DNA of 64,000 nt from assembly GCA_964628035.1 (NCBI GenBank), contig CAZVPI010000004.1:1-64000 (forward strand), written 5' to 3'. The translations under genes were made by a program, and so were the position numbers. The stretch's first letter is position 1. Each line of letters starts with the position of its first letter. The DNA comes from UBA2199 sp964628035. GTDB taxonomy: Bacteria > Acidobacteriota > Aminicenantia > UBA2199. Shown one piece after another: positions 20,270 to 29,486 of the stretch. The notes beneath the pieces are model-generated. The model did not search any database, had not been told where the DNA came from, and saw only the letters and a program-made list of their open reading frames with translations.

Positions 20270-20600
20270 AGGCCGCCCCCGCGTCCTCCGACTCCCAAAC
20301 GATCACCTTGACCACCGGATACTTCTCCCGGATCTGGCGGTAGAAGCGGCGCGCCAGGTTCTCGGCCGACGGCGAGAAGTCGTAGGCCTCGTTCAGCACC
20401 CGGTGGTCGGGGACCAGGCCGCGCAGGAACTCCTTGATGGGGCCGAAATCGATGGAGATGCCGGAGGCATCCAGCTCGCTCGTGCGCAGGTGCACCTCCA
20501 TCTCGAAGGTGTGGCCGTGCATGTTTTCGCACTTGCCCCGGTAGTTCTCCAGGAAATGGGCCGCGGAAAACTTCTGCTTGACGATCAGGTCCCAGCTCAT
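20253..20600 (-). CDS. queD: 6-carboxy-5,6,7,8-tetrahydropterin synthase QueD
   Basis: Converts dihydroneopterin triphosphate to 6-carboxytetrahydropterin. In 115 residues it has the zinc histidines in FSAAHFL and HGHTFEMEV, plus the Cys of GKCENMHGH and the late catalytic region PDHRVLN. The ATG overlaps the queC stop (ATGA at 20597-20600). The open frame upstream is queC in another phase. Confidence 0.95.
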   Translation of the reverse strand: MSWDLIVKQKFSAAHFLENYRGKCENMHGHTFEMEVHLRTSELDASGISIDFGPIKEFLRGLVPDHRVLNEAYDFSPSAENLARRFYRQIREKYPVVKVIVWESEDAGAAYAEDP

Positions 20601-21295
20601 GCCTTTCCCTCCTCCTGCAGGCGCAGCAGCAGCGGGTCGGGCCGCCCCAGCTCGGCGAAGGCCCGGGCGCGGATGTCGCAGGCCGGACAGCGGCCGCAGG
20701 GGACCTCGGCGCCGCGGTAGCACGAGATCGAGTGGGAATAATCGGCCCCGAGGCGCAGGCCCAGGACGATGATCTCGCTCTTGCCCAGGCGCGCCAGGGG
20801 GGTGACCACGCGGAAGCGCGCGCCGCCGCGGGCGGCCGAGGTCCCGTTGTTGATCGCCGCCTGCATGCGCCGCGCAAAAACAACCGTCGTGTCGGGATAA
20901 TCCGGGCTGTCGACCGAATTGAAGCCGGTGACCAGCCGCCTCAGGCCGCGCGATTCGGCGAAGGCGGCGGCCACGGCCAGGAAGATGCCGTTGCGGAAGG
21001 GGACGTAGGTCGAAGGCGGGCCGGCCTCCTGCCGCGACTCGCGCAGGGATGCGGCGATGGGGCGCCCGTCGCCCAGCAGCGAGGAGCGCAGCAACTGGCC
21101 CAAGGGCAGCGTGGCCACCTCGCACCCCGCCGCCAGGCCGGCGGCGATGCGCCGGGCCATCTCCACCTCCAGGCGGTGGCGCTGGCCGTAGTCGAAGACC
21201 AGGGCCCAGACGGGCGCATAGCGGCGCCGGGCCCAGTGCAATGCCGTGGTCGAGTCGATGCCGCCGGAGAACAGGACGACCGCTCCGTGCTTCAT
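20597..21295 (-). CDS. queC: 7-cyano-7-deazaguanine (preQ0) synthase QueC
   Basis: ATP-dependent conversion of CDG to preQ0. The 232-residue protein begins MKHGAVVLFSGGIDSTTAL with the PP-loop SGGIDSTT, and ends with a zinc site C...CGRCPACDIR. The start is the ATG 6 nt after a TACAAT -10 box, so the message is predicted leaderless. A preQ1 riboswitch therefore cannot precede it. Confidence 0.95.
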   Translation of the reverse strand: MKHGAVVLFSGGIDSTTALHWARRRYAPVWALVFDYGQRHRLEVEMARRIAAGLAAGCEVATLPLGQLLRSSLLGDGRPIAASLRESRQEAGPPSTYVPFRNGIFLAVAAAFAESRGLRRLVTGFNSVDSPDYPDTTVVFARRMQAAINNGTSAARGGARFRVVTPLARLGKSEIIVLGLRLGADYSHSISCYRGAEVPCGRCPACDIRARAFAELGRPDPLLLRLQEEGKA

Positions 21296-21301
21296 GGCCC
21301 G

Positions 21302-21330
21302 ATTGTACCGCAATCGCCGGCGCAAGCCAA
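21302..21330 (-). promoter_or_regulatory. Leaderless promoter of queC
   Basis: On the minus strand, -35 TTGGCT (21325-21330), a 17-nt spacer and -10 TACAAT (21302-21307). Then CGGGCC and the ATG at 21295. Confidence 0.7.
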
Positions 21331-21350
21331 TCCCGGCTCCGGGACGGCGC

Positions 21351-22589
21351 TCAGGCCGCCGCCGCGGCCGCGCCCCGCACGCGGCGGGCGAAGACGAGGG
21401 CGCCGGCCAGGGTGAGCGCCCCGCCGACGGCGATCGTCCGCGCCACGCCGACGGCGTGGGCGAGCGATCCGACCAGGAAGCTGCCGATGGGCGTCGCGCC
21501 CATGAAGGCCATGACGTAAATGCTCATCACCCGCGCCCGTTTGTCGTCGCTCACCGCGTGCTGGATGAAGGTGTTGGCCGACGCCATCTGCACCATCATG
21601 CCCAGGCCGATGAAGAACATCAGCGGCATGGCGGCCGCCATCGTGCGCGCCCGCGAGACCGCCAGCAGGGCGAGTCCGAAAAGCAGCGAGCCGCCCGACA
21701 GGATGCGCTCGATGCCCGCCGTCGTTCGCCGCGAGGCCAGGGCCAGCGCGCCCAGCAGGGCACCGCAGCCGACGGCGCCGAGCAGGAAGCCCAGGCTGTC
21801 CGGGCCGCCGCGCAGCACGCGGGCGACGAAGACCGGCATCAGCGTGACGTAGGAGGCGCCCACCAGGCTGACCCAGGCGACGAGGGCGATGACCCGGCGG
21901 ATGGGGCGCGAGCCGAAGGTGTAGGCGAAGCCCTCGCGCAACTGGGTCCAGAAGCCGACGATCGGCCGCTGCCGCTGCCGCGGGGCGAAGCGCATGGCCA
22001 GCAGGGCGAAGATCACCGCCAGGTAGCTGATGCCGTTGATCAGGAAGCAGACGCCCTCGCCCGCCAGCCCCACCAGGATGCCGGCCAGCGGCGGGCCGAC
22101 CAGCCGGGCGCCGTTGAACATGGCCGAGTTGAGGGCGATGGCGTTGCCCAGGTCCTCCCTGCGCTCCACGACCTGCACGACCATGGAATGGCGCGCCGGC
22201 GCGTCGAGCGCGTTGGCCACGCCCAGGAACAGGGCCAGCGGCGCAAGCTGCCAGGCGGCGATGGCGCGGCTGAACATCAGCGCGGCCAGGACGAACGCCT
22301 GGACCATGGCCAGCACCTGGGCCGCCAGCATGATGTGCATGCGCTCCCAGCGGTCGGCCAGCACCCCGGCCAGCGGCGTCATGAAGAGGACAGGGACCTG
22401 GGCGGAGAAGGCCACCACTCCCAGGTAGAACGCCGAGCCGGTCAGCCGGTACACCAGCCAGCCCATGGCCACCTGCTGCATCCAGGTCCCGGTCAGCGAG
22501 ATGCCCTGGCCGCCGAAATAGAGGCGGTAATTGCGGTAGCGGAAGGCGCGCAGCGCCGCCCGCAAGCCTGCGAAACTCCCGCTGCCCAC
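21351..22589 (-). CDS. MFS transporter (EntS/MFS_3-like exporter)
   Basis: A 412-residue major facilitator protein with about 12 hydrophobic segments. The conserved loop GVLADRWERMHIM lies between helices 2 and 3, and the N-terminal YFGGQGISLTGTWMQQVA is typical of the enterobactin-exporter-like branch. The substrate is unknown. The start is GTG at 22589, 3 bp past the mntP stop, so it is probably co-transcribed with mntP. Confidence 0.88.
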   Translation of the reverse strand: MGSGSFAGLRAALRAFRYRNYRLYFGGQGISLTGTWMQQVAMGWLVYRLTGSAFYLGVVAFSAQVPVLFMTPLAGVLADRWERMHIMLAAQVLAMVQAFVLAALMFSRAIAAWQLAPLALFLGVANALDAPARHSMVVQVVERREDLGNAIALNSAMFNGARLVGPPLAGILVGLAGEGVCFLINGISYLAVIFALLAMRFAPRQRQRPIVGFWTQLREGFAYTFGSRPIRRVIALVAWVSLVGASYVTLMPVFVARVLRGGPDSLGFLLGAVGCGALLGALALASRRTTAGIERILSGGSLLFGLALLAVSRARTMAAAMPLMFFIGLGMMVQMASANTFIQHAVSDDKRARVMSIYVMAFMGATPIGSFLVGSLAHAVGVARTIAVGGALTLAGALVFARRVRGAAAAAA

Positions 22590-22592
22590 GGA

Positions 22593-23156
22593 TCAGGTGC
22601 CGCCCAGGTGGTCGAGCAGGATCTTCAGGCCGATGGCCACCAAAATCAGGCCGCCGACCGCCTCGGCGCCGCCGGCCAGGCGCGGGCCGAAGCGCCGCCC
22701 GGCGAAGGCGGCCAGCAGCGACAGGGCGAAGGTCACCGCGCCGATGACCAGCGCCGGCCGCACGATGCCGACGGCCAGCGCCGACAGGCTCAGGCCCACG
22801 GCCAGCGCGTCGATGCTGGTGGCCACGGCCAGGGCCAGCATCGTCGCTGGCCGCAGGCGCGCCGGCGCCGGCGCGCAGCCCCCCTGCCGCCGCGCCGCCA
22901 GGATCATGCGCCCGCCGATGAAGGCCAGCAGGACGAAGGCGACCCAGTGGTCGAGGCGGCGGATCAGCGTCGTGAAGCCCAGCCCGGCCAGCCAGCCGGC
23001 GACCGGCATCAGCGCCTGGAAGAGGCCGAAGAGCAGGGACAGGAGCAGGACCTGGCCCAGGCCGGAACGGGAAGAGGCGCAGCCGTGGGCCAGCGAGACG
23101 GCCACGGCGTCCATGGAGAGGCCCAGGGCCATGAGCAACAGCGTTGCTAGGTCCAT
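22593..23156 (-). CDS. mntP: Manganese exporter MntP
   Basis: A six-helix inner-membrane Mn(II) efflux pump of 187 residues, normal family length. The two family signatures LSMDAVAVSLAHG and ATSIDALAVGLSL each carry the conserved Asp of the repeated half. No Mn-sensing yybP-ykoY riboswitch fits in the roughly 40-nt leader. It heads an operon with the MFS gene. Confidence 0.93.
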   Translation of the reverse strand: MDLATLLLMALGLSMDAVAVSLAHGCASSRSGLGQVLLLSLLFGLFQALMPVAGWLAGLGFTTLIRRLDHWVAFVLLAFIGGRMILAARRQGGCAPAPARLRPATMLALAVATSIDALAVGLSLSALAVGIVRPALVIGAVTFALSLLAAFAGRRFGPRLAGGAEAVGGLILVAIGLKILLDHLGGT

Positions 23157-23204
23157 CGGCGGGAGAGCGATTCTCGGGATGACATGGGCTTCATGGGAGA
23201 AGCC

Positions 23205-23233
23205 ACTCTAACAGAGCGGGCACCGGCTGTCAA
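23205..23233 (-). promoter_or_regulatory. Promoter of mntP
   Basis: On the minus strand, consensus -35 TTGACA (23228-23233), a 17-nt spacer and -10 TAGAGT (23205-23210). The leader is about 40 nt and has no obvious Shine-Dalgarno sequence. Confidence 0.7.
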
Positions 23234-23250
23234 TTCCCAGGAAAGGAATC

Positions 23251-23474
23251 GTGATGGCGGTCGTGGCAGCAGCGAGCACTGTCATGCGCAACTCCTCTCA
23301 CGGATCTGCGCCTGGACGGGCAAGGGAATAGACAAGGCAACAACAGTGGGAAGAACGGAAAAAGGCCATGGGCGGAGGCTTCTGGCTGGTTCTGACGCTT
23401 CGAAAGGAAAAAGGCGAAAACAGAGGAAGCGATCGCTCCATCCCTGCTCCTGCCCCTATCACCCTCACCGCCAC
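23251..23474. repeat. Inverted pair of degenerate hexameric tracts
   Basis: Arm 1 (23251-23274) reads GTGATG-GCGGTC-GTGGCA-GCAGCG. Arm 2 (23443-23474) reads CCTGCT-CCTGCC-CCTATC-ACCCTC-ACCGCC, a related word on the other strand. Weaker than the heptameric blocks. The rest of the mntP/LptD-like gap holds nothing recognisable. Confidence 0.4.
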
Positions 23475-23490
23475 TTTTTGACTCACCAAA

Positions 23491-25332
23491 TCAACGCGGC
23501 AAAATCTCCACGAGCAGGCGCCGCGACAGGGAGCGGTAGGAGGCGCGCACCATGATGCGCCCGGCCTGGCGGATCAGGTACAGGTCCGTGTGCAACTGGC
23601 GAAAGAGGAAATCGTAATGCGTCTGGGCCTGGAACTGCCAGTTCTTGACCAGCGAGACCAGGCAGTCGAGGTAGCTGCTGGTGAAGCGGCCGCTCTTGGT
23701 ATCGTAGGAGAGGGAGACCCAGCCACTGAGGCGGCGGCCGTTCTCCTTGAGCCGCAGCACCGCCGACCAGTCCTGCGAGGTCGTGCCCTGGATGAGCCAG
23801 TCCTCGCTGCGGCGCCGGGTGTTGAAGTTGTACAGGAATTCGAGCGCGGCGTTCGCGCCCAATTCCTGGGAGCACTTGACGACGCAGCCCAGCGAGGTGT
23901 AGCGGTTGTCAGGGTCGCGGTCGAGGAGCTGTTCGGCGGCCAGGGCCAGGTTCAGGGTCGTTCCCGCCCCCAGCTCCAGGGGCTCGCTGCGCAGCTGCAA
24001 GGCCAGGTTGGCGCGGCGCTGCTCGTCGCGCCGGCCGGCCAGGGTCAGGCGGTTGACCAGGAAACTGGAGGAAAAGTCGGCCTGCAGCAGCCCGCCGTAG
24101 AGGCGGAACGGCGTCGCCTGCAGGGTGAAGCGCGGCGTGCCCTGGGCCTGCTCCTGGAGCAGGTCGCGGTGGAACGAGTAGTCGGCTCCCAGCTGGAACA
24201 GGCGGTGGCTGTAGGTCAGGGCGGCCTGCGAGCGGTTCTGGCGGCTGAAGGCGCCGTCGCCCGCGAGCAGACGCGAAAACGAGTGCTGCAGGGAGAGGAC
24301 CAGGTTCTTCACCGCCCGGTTGCGCAGCGAGACGTCGCCCGCAACCTGCCCCTGCCGCTCGTAGCCCAGGTTCAGCGCCAGGTCGCCCAGCTGCCGGTCC
24401 TCGAGGGCCGAACGCAGGCGCAGCCACAGCTCCTCCTCTCCGGCGTCGGTGCGGCTGAATTCCAGCCCGGCCTCGCTGCGCCAGCGCGGGGTCCACTGCG
24501 ATTTCACAAGCATCTCGCTGCGCAGCAGGTTGTCGGTCAGGTAGCCGAAATTCAATGCCGCCTCGTGGCGGCGCGACAGGGGGAACGAGTTGCGCGAGTC
24601 GAGGTTCAGCCGCAGCGGCGGCCCGTACTCCGCCAGTCCGAAGGGGTCGTACTTGACGTCGAGCGAGGTCTCCGAGCGGGCGGCGCCGGACGGAACCGGG
24701 CGCTCGAGGCGCAGGTGGCTGCTGGCCACAAGCCCCTGCGAAGGATAATACCAGAGCCGGTCGAGCCAGAACCCCTGCAGCGGCGACGTGCCCTTGCCGC
24801 GCTCCAGGTTCAGCCGTTTGAAGGAGAGCGACTGGGCCCCCTCGAGGAACACGGTGCACTGGTAGTGATGGACGCGGAAGCCCTCGCTGAGGACGATGCG
24901 CTGGTTGAGCAGGTAGACGAGCGAGCGGCGCAGCTCGTCCAGGGGCCGGGGCTGGAAGCGCGGCGCCGCCGGAGCGGCGGGCGGGCCGCCGGGGCCGGGC
25001 AGGGTCCAGGAGCGGATCGTCTCGCCGAAGCTGACGAGGGTCAGGCTCAGCGACTCCAGGTCGATCTGCAGCAGGTCGGCGCCGTATTCGCGGCCCCCGG
25101 CCTGGACGCGGCAGCCGCCGGCGGCCACGGCGGCGCGGGCGGCAACGTCCAGGTCCAGGGCGCGGGCGCGCACCTTCCAGGCGGCGCTCTGGAGCTGGAC
25201 GCCGCCCTGGCCGAAGACGTAGTTGTGATCGTAGCTGTAGAGGAGGTAGTCGGCCTTGATCTCCAGCCGGCTGCGCCCCGGCAGGGCCGCGGCGCAGGCG
25301 GCCACGAGCAGCGCCGACGCGATCCGTCTCAT
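23491..25332 (-). CDS. OstA/LptD-like outer-membrane barrel
   Basis: A 613-residue exported protein. After a signal peptide (MRRIASALLVAACAAALPG), residues about 25-120 form an OstA/LptA-like beta-jellyroll. A long beta-barrel with many alternating strands follows and ends LVEILPR. The layout is like LptD, but it is shorter and its pairing of cysteines is unclear, so insertion of LPS is only a suggestion. The start overlaps the lipoprotein stop (ATGA at 25329-25332). It is the last gene of the purD operon. Confidence 0.6.
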   Translation of the reverse strand: MRRIASALLVAACAAALPGRSRLEIKADYLLYSYDHNYVFGQGGVQLQSAAWKVRARALDLDVAARAAVAAGGCRVQAGGREYGADLLQIDLESLSLTLVSFGETIRSWTLPGPGGPPAAPAAPRFQPRPLDELRRSLVYLLNQRIVLSEGFRVHHYQCTVFLEGAQSLSFKRLNLERGKGTSPLQGFWLDRLWYYPSQGLVASSHLRLERPVPSGAARSETSLDVKYDPFGLAEYGPPLRLNLDSRNSFPLSRRHEAALNFGYLTDNLLRSEMLVKSQWTPRWRSEAGLEFSRTDAGEEELWLRLRSALEDRQLGDLALNLGYERQGQVAGDVSLRNRAVKNLVLSLQHSFSRLLAGDGAFSRQNRSQAALTYSHRLFQLGADYSFHRDLLQEQAQGTPRFTLQATPFRLYGGLLQADFSSSFLVNRLTLAGRRDEQRRANLALQLRSEPLELGAGTTLNLALAAEQLLDRDPDNRYTSLGCVVKCSQELGANAALEFLYNFNTRRRSEDWLIQGTTSQDWSAVLRLKENGRRLSGWVSLSYDTKSGRFTSSYLDCLVSLVKNWQFQAQTHYDFLFRQLHTDLYLIRQAGRIMVRASYRSLSRRLLVEILPR

Positions 25333-26036
25333 GGGAAGCGCAGGCGGAAGATCCTTCCCGTCCCGTCGCCGCACCAGAGGACGCCGCCGGCGCAGGCCAG
25401 CCCGGAGGCGTTGCGCGAGGGGGTCTCATACTGCATGTCCAGCGATCCGTCCGGGCCGAGGCGGAACAGCTTCATCTGCGCCCCGTCCAGCGTCCACAGG
25501 CTGGCGCCGTCGAAGCAGAGGCCGTCGAGGGCGAATCCCGGCTGGGCGATGGAGCGCTCGACGGCGCCGCTGGCCGGGTCGACGACCAGGATGGAGTTGC
25601 TCAGGCGGTCGGCGACGTACAGGCGGCCGCCGGCGTAGTCCAGGGGCCCGAGGCGGCCGCGCGGCAGGTTCAGGGCGCGGATCGCCGTGCCGTTGACCAG
25701 GCTGACCTGCAGCAGCTGCGGCAGGTCGCGGAGGCTCAGCCACAGGTCTTCGCCGTCGTAAGCGATCCCCGCCGGCGGCTGGGGCACAACGAGCTCGCGG
25801 ATCAGCGCTCCGGAATTGTGGTTCAGGGCCACCACCCGCGACAGCGCGTCGACGGCCCAGAGGGAGCTGCCGCTGAAGGTCAGGTCGCGGGGAACGATCT
25901 CGGTCTGCAGGGTGGCGACGATCTCGTAGGCGTGCCGGTCGGCATCGGGGTCGAGGGGATTGTCGAACAGGCGGTCGCCGCAACCGCCCGTCAGCAGCAG
26001 GCTACCAACGGCAAGAAACGCCAACGCCGTACGCAT
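25329..26036 (-). CDS. Beta-propeller (NHL/SMP-30-like) lipoprotein
   Basis: A 235-residue predicted lipoprotein. A signal sequence ends in the lipobox-like LLTGGC, followed by repeats such as SSLWAVDALSR, EDLWLSLRD, GRLYVADRLSN and ASLWTLDGAQ that suggest a six-bladed propeller. ATG at 26036 has GGAG 4 nt upstream. It overlaps the DUF5683-like gene by 35 bp and the LptD-like gene by 4 bp. It may be an envelope partner of the barrel. No enzymatic motif is seen. Confidence 0.65.
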   Translation of the reverse strand: MRTALAFLAVGSLLLTGGCGDRLFDNPLDPDADRHAYEIVATLQTEIVPRDLTFSGSSLWAVDALSRVVALNHNSGALIRELVVPQPPAGIAYDGEDLWLSLRDLPQLLQVSLVNGTAIRALNLPRGRLGPLDYAGGRLYVADRLSNSILVVDPASGAVERSIAQPGFALDGLCFDGASLWTLDGAQMKLFRLGPDGSLDMQYETPSRNASGLACAGGVLWCGDGTGRIFRLRFP

Positions 26037-26472
26037 GGCTCTCCGGATCGGCAACGGGATGGAAGGCCAGCGCCCGGCGGCGGCCGGTGCGCTTCTTGAC
26101 CGTCCGCAGGATGTCGGCCAGGTTCAGGGCCCAGACCCCGGCGGCGGCGGCGATGGCGGCGTTGCGCCTGCGGTCATGGCGCTCGGTCTCCCGGCGCCAG
26201 AGCACGGCCGCCTCGACCGAGCCGGCTTCCCTGTAGTTCCGGTAGGCGGCCTGGCCGCGGTGGGCGTGAAGCGCGACCAGCACCAGGCAGGCGGCCTCGG
26301 CCGAGGCGAACAGCGCCGCCTTGAGGATCTGCTTCTCCCGCAGCTGCCCCAGTCCGGGAAAGAGCAGCGAAGCGGCCAGAGCCTGCCGGTCCGGCTTTTC
26401 CTCCGCGGCGCGCAGCGGCAGGGAGGAGGCCGCCAGCGCCAGCGCCAGGAGCAACCCCGTGATCCTAGGCAA
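26002..26472 (-). CDS. DUF5683-like small membrane protein
   Basis: 156 residues: a signal peptide, then ASLLFPGLGQLREKQILKAAL, which is the usual DUF5683 opening, and two further hydrophobic segments. Function is unknown; relatives often neighbour envelope or cell-wall genes. The start appears to be TTG at 26472 with GAGG 6 nt upstream and an 8-bp overlap with mtaB; no early ATG exists in this frame. Confidence 0.6.
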   Translation of the reverse strand: MPRITGLLLALALAASSLPLRAAEEKPDRQALAASLLFPGLGQLREKQILKAALFASAEAACLVLVALHAHRGQAAYRNYREAGSVEAAVLWRRETERHDRRRNAAIAAAAGVWALNLADILRTVKKRTGRRRALAFHPVADPESHAYGVGVSCRW

Positions 26473-27706
26473 TCTTGCCCTCGCAGAGGTTCTCGTTCAG
26501 CACCCGCTCGACGCGCACATTCAGCGTGCGCTTCTTGAAGCCGCGCACCGGCGGCACGCGCACCGACAGGAAATTGCGCGTGACCACCAGGGCGTAGTGG
26601 GGGTTCTCCTCGATCAGGATGCCGGGGAAGGTCTTGCCGCGGCAGCGGTCGCGGTAGGCCAGCTTGCGCTGCAGCCCCAGCTCCTTCAGCTCGGCGGCGC
26701 GGGCACGCACCGTCTGCGGCGGCAGCGGCTCCAGGGCGGCGGCCTTGGTGCCGGGGCGCGGGGAGAAGGGGAAGACGTGCAGGTAGTTCAGCGGCGCCGC
26801 CTCGAGGAAGGCCACGGTCTCGCGGAATTCCTTCTCGCTCTCGCCCGGGAAGCCGACCAGGATGTCGGCGCCCAGGTTGGCCTCGGGAAAGTACTCGCGG
26901 AAATGGCCCAGGATCTTCAGGTACTCGGCGGCCTTGCTGCCGCGGTTCATGCGGCGGATCACGGCGTCGCTGCCGCTCTGGAGGGAAAAGTGGAAGCTGT
27001 CGGCGACCTTGGGCAGGGAGGCCAGCTCGCGGACGAACTGGTAGCGGAGGAAGCGCGGGTCGAGCGAGCTCAGGCGGATGACCTCCACCCCGCGCAGGCG
27101 CTGCAGCTCGCCGGCCAGGCCGATCAGCGTCTGGCGCGGGAACAGGTCGTAGCCGTAGGAGGAGAGGTTGATGCCGGTGAGCACCACCTCGCGGTAGCCC
27201 AGCGCGGCATAGTGCCGGGCCCGCTCCAGGACCGCCGGCATCTCCAGGCTGCGCGCCTTGCCGCGCAGCGACGGCACGATGCAGTAGGAGCAGCGGAAAT
27301 TGCATCCGTCCTGGATCTTGAGGAACACCCGCGAACGGAAGGCCGAGTGGAAGACCAGCCGGCTCTCGCTGGGAAAGAGCTCGCCGACCGTTTCCACCAG
27401 GCGCTCCTTCTGGCGGTTGTCGAGAAAGACGTAGCTGCGGTACCTCGGCTCCAGGGCGGCGCGGTCGCGGCTGACGCTGCAGCCGGCCACCAGCCAGGGG
27501 ATGGCGGTATGGCGGTAGGCGCGGGCCAGGAAGCGCAGGACGTCCTTCTCGGCCTTCTCGGTGACGCTGCAGGTGTTGAGGATGCCGAACGCCGCCTCGG
27601 CGGCGGAGGTGGCGCGCTGGTAGCCGCGCTTCTCCAGCTCGATGATCCAGTGCTGCATCTCGGCCTGGTTGCTGCGGCAGCCGAAGCATTCGGCGACAAA
27701 CTTCAT
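26465..27706 (-). CDS. mtaB: tRNA t6A37 methylthiotransferase MtaB-like
   Basis: Radical-SAM methylthiotransferase of 413 residues. The N-terminal UPF0004 domain has three cysteines (CFGC, NTCSVT, AGCSV) and the radical-SAM motif is DGCNFRCSYC (C-x3-C-x2-C). A C-terminal TRAM-like region follows. The MtaB subgroup (ms2t6A37 of tRNA) fits better than MiaB or RimO by eye. The ATG overlaps the purE stop (ATGA at 27703-27706). Confidence 0.88.
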   Translation of the reverse strand: MKFVAECFGCRSNQAEMQHWIIELEKRGYQRATSAAEAAFGILNTCSVTEKAEKDVLRFLARAYRHTAIPWLVAGCSVSRDRAALEPRYRSYVFLDNRQKERLVETVGELFPSESRLVFHSAFRSRVFLKIQDGCNFRCSYCIVPSLRGKARSLEMPAVLERARHYAALGYREVVLTGINLSSYGYDLFPRQTLIGLAGELQRLRGVEVIRLSSLDPRFLRYQFVRELASLPKVADSFHFSLQSGSDAVIRRMNRGSKAAEYLKILGHFREYFPEANLGADILVGFPGESEKEFRETVAFLEAAPLNYLHVFPFSPRPGTKAAALEPLPPQTVRARAAELKELGLQRKLAYRDRCRGKTFPGILIEENPHYALVVTRNFLSVRVPPVRGFKKRTLNVRVERVLNENLCEGKIA

Positions 27707-28206
27707 CCCGTCCCCAGTTTTTCCTTCAGCCGCCGCCCCTTCTCCAGGACGCCCTGGCGCTGCTCGGCGCGGTAGGCCTCCAGGCGCTCCCTCAGGCCGG
27801 CATCAACGGCGGCCAGCATGGCGGCGGCGAACAGGGCGGCGTTGGTCGCGCCCGGCTCGCCGATGCCGAAGACCGCCACCGGCACACCGGCGGGCATCTG
27901 CGCCATGGCCAGCAGCGAATCGAGGCCCAGCAACGGCGAGGACATGGGCACGCCCAGGACCGGCAGCAGAGTGTGTCCGGCCACGACGCCGGCCAGGTGG
28001 GCGGCGCCGCCGGCGGCGGCGATGATCACCCCCACGCCGTCGCGCTCGAAGCGGCGCACCAGCTCCAGGGTGCGCTCGGGGGTGCGGTGGGCCGAGCTGA
28101 CCTCGACTTCGACCCCGACGCCGAGGCGGCGCAGCAGGGCGATGCCCTTCTCCAAGGCCGGGAAATCGGAGTCGGAGCCCATCAGGAAGGCGACGCGGGC
28201 GCTCAT
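27703..28206 (-). CDS. purE: N5-carboxyaminoimidazole ribonucleotide mutase PurE
   Basis: Carboxylation step of de novo purine synthesis. The 167 residues contain GSDSD, SAHRTPERT, AAGGAAHLAGVVAG and MPAGVPVAVFGIG. Class I (mutase) or class II (AIR carboxylase) is not settled by eye, and no purK is present in the window. It overlaps purD (ATGA at 28203-28206). Confidence 0.94.
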   Translation of the reverse strand: MSARVAFLMGSDSDFPALEKGIALLRRLGVGVEVEVSSAHRTPERTLELVRRFERDGVGVIIAAAGGAAHLAGVVAGHTLLPVLGVPMSSPLLGLDSLLAMAQMPAGVPVAVFGIGEPGATNAALFAAAMLAAVDAGLRERLEAYRAEQRQGVLEKGRRLKEKLGTG

Positions 28207-29465
28207 TTGCGGCTCCAGCCGATGTCACGGCGGAAGACCATGTCGTCGAAGGCGATGAAGGAGATGCCGTCGTAGATCTTGGTCATGGTTTCCTTGAGCG
28301 TCGGCCCGCTGGCGCAGACGCTCAGCACCCGGCCGCCGGCGCTGACCAGCCCCTCGGGCTCCTGGACGGTGCCGGCATGGAACACCTCCACGCCCAGGGA
28401 CTTGGCGCGCTCCAGCCCCTGGATCGGCTGGCCGGTGTTGTACTTGTGCGGATAGCCGCGCGCGGCCAGGACCACGCAGCCGGCGACGTTCTCGTCCCAT
28501 TCGGCGGCGACGTCGAACAGGTTCTCGTCCGCCGCCCCCTCCAGGATGTCGACCAGGTCGCTCTTCAGGCGCATCATCACCGCCTGCGTTTCCGGGTCGC
28601 CGAAGCGGGCGTTGAACTCCAGCACCTGGGGCCCCTCGCGGGTGATCATCAGTCCGGCGTACAGCAGCCCCTTGTATTCCTTGTTCTCGAACTTCAGCCC
28701 GGCGACGGCGGGCTGGATGATGGCCTTCATGATCTGGTTGAAGAGCTCCTTGCTGATCTGGGGCGCCGGCGAGATGGCGCCCATGCCGCCGGTGTTCGGC
28801 CCCTTGTCCCCGTCCAGGGCCTTCTTGTAATCCATGGAGGTGGCGAGGGGGAAGATGCGCTTGCCGTCACAGACGACCATGAAGGACATCTCGCTGCCGG
28901 CGAGGAAATCCTCGACGACGATGCGCTCGCCCGACTGGCCGTAGCGCCCTTCCAGCATGATCTCGTGGACGGCCGCGGCGGCCTCCTCGCGCTTGCGGCA
29001 GACGTACACCCCCTTGCCGGCGGCCAGGCCGTCGGCCTTCACCACCAGGGGGAACTGGGCGCGCGCGAAATGGTCCAAGGCCTGGCTGGGCGAGTCCAGC
29101 ACCTTGAACTCCGGGGTGGGGATGTTGTTCTTGCGCATGAACTCCTTGGCGAACGACTTGGAGGTCTCGATCATGGCCGCCTTCTGGGTGGGGCCGAAGA
29201 TCCTGAGGTTGCGGCTGTTGAACTCGTCGACGATGCCCAGGGCCAGGGGCTGCTCGGGTCCGACCACGGTCAGGTCGATGCGCTGCTCCTGCGCGAAATC
29301 GGCCAGCTCGATGATGCTGGTCGGCTTGATGTCGACGCGCTCGGCCAGCTGGGTCATGCCGGGATTGCCCGGGGCGGCGAAGATCTTGGTCACCCGCTTG
29401 GACTGCGAGATTTTCCAGACCAGGGCGTGCTCGCGGCCGCCGGAACCGATGATCAGGACTTTCAT
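28203..29465 (-). CDS. purD: Phosphoribosylamine-glycine ligase PurD
   Basis: ATP-grasp enzyme that makes GAR in purine synthesis. The 420 residues start MKVLIIGSGGREHALVWK and contain TVVGPEQPLALGIVD, VVKADGLAAGKGVYV and FNARFGDPETQ. The start is supported by AAGGAG; upstream codons in frame run into the promoter. First gene of a six-gene operon ending with the LptD-like barrel. Confidence 0.97.
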   Translation of the reverse strand: MKVLIIGSGGREHALVWKISQSKRVTKIFAAPGNPGMTQLAERVDIKPTSIIELADFAQEQRIDLTVVGPEQPLALGIVDEFNSRNLRIFGPTQKAAMIETSKSFAKEFMRKNNIPTPEFKVLDSPSQALDHFARAQFPLVVKADGLAAGKGVYVCRKREEAAAAVHEIMLEGRYGQSGERIVVEDFLAGSEMSFMVVCDGKRIFPLATSMDYKKALDGDKGPNTGGMGAISPAPQISKELFNQIMKAIIQPAVAGLKFENKEYKGLLYAGLMITREGPQVLEFNARFGDPETQAVMMRLKSDLVDILEGAADENLFDVAAEWDENVAGCVVLAARGYPHKYNTGQPIQGLERAKSLGVEVFHAGTVQEPEGLVSAGGRVLSVCASGPTLKETMTKIYDGISFIAFDDMVFRRDIGWSRK

Positions 29466-29486
29466 GGCTGCTCCTTGTGCGCTGAA

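Noticed and set aside
23157..23204. Mn-sensing yybP-ykoY riboswitch before mntP
   Set aside because: The leader of about 40 nt is too short and lacks the paired internal loops of that class.
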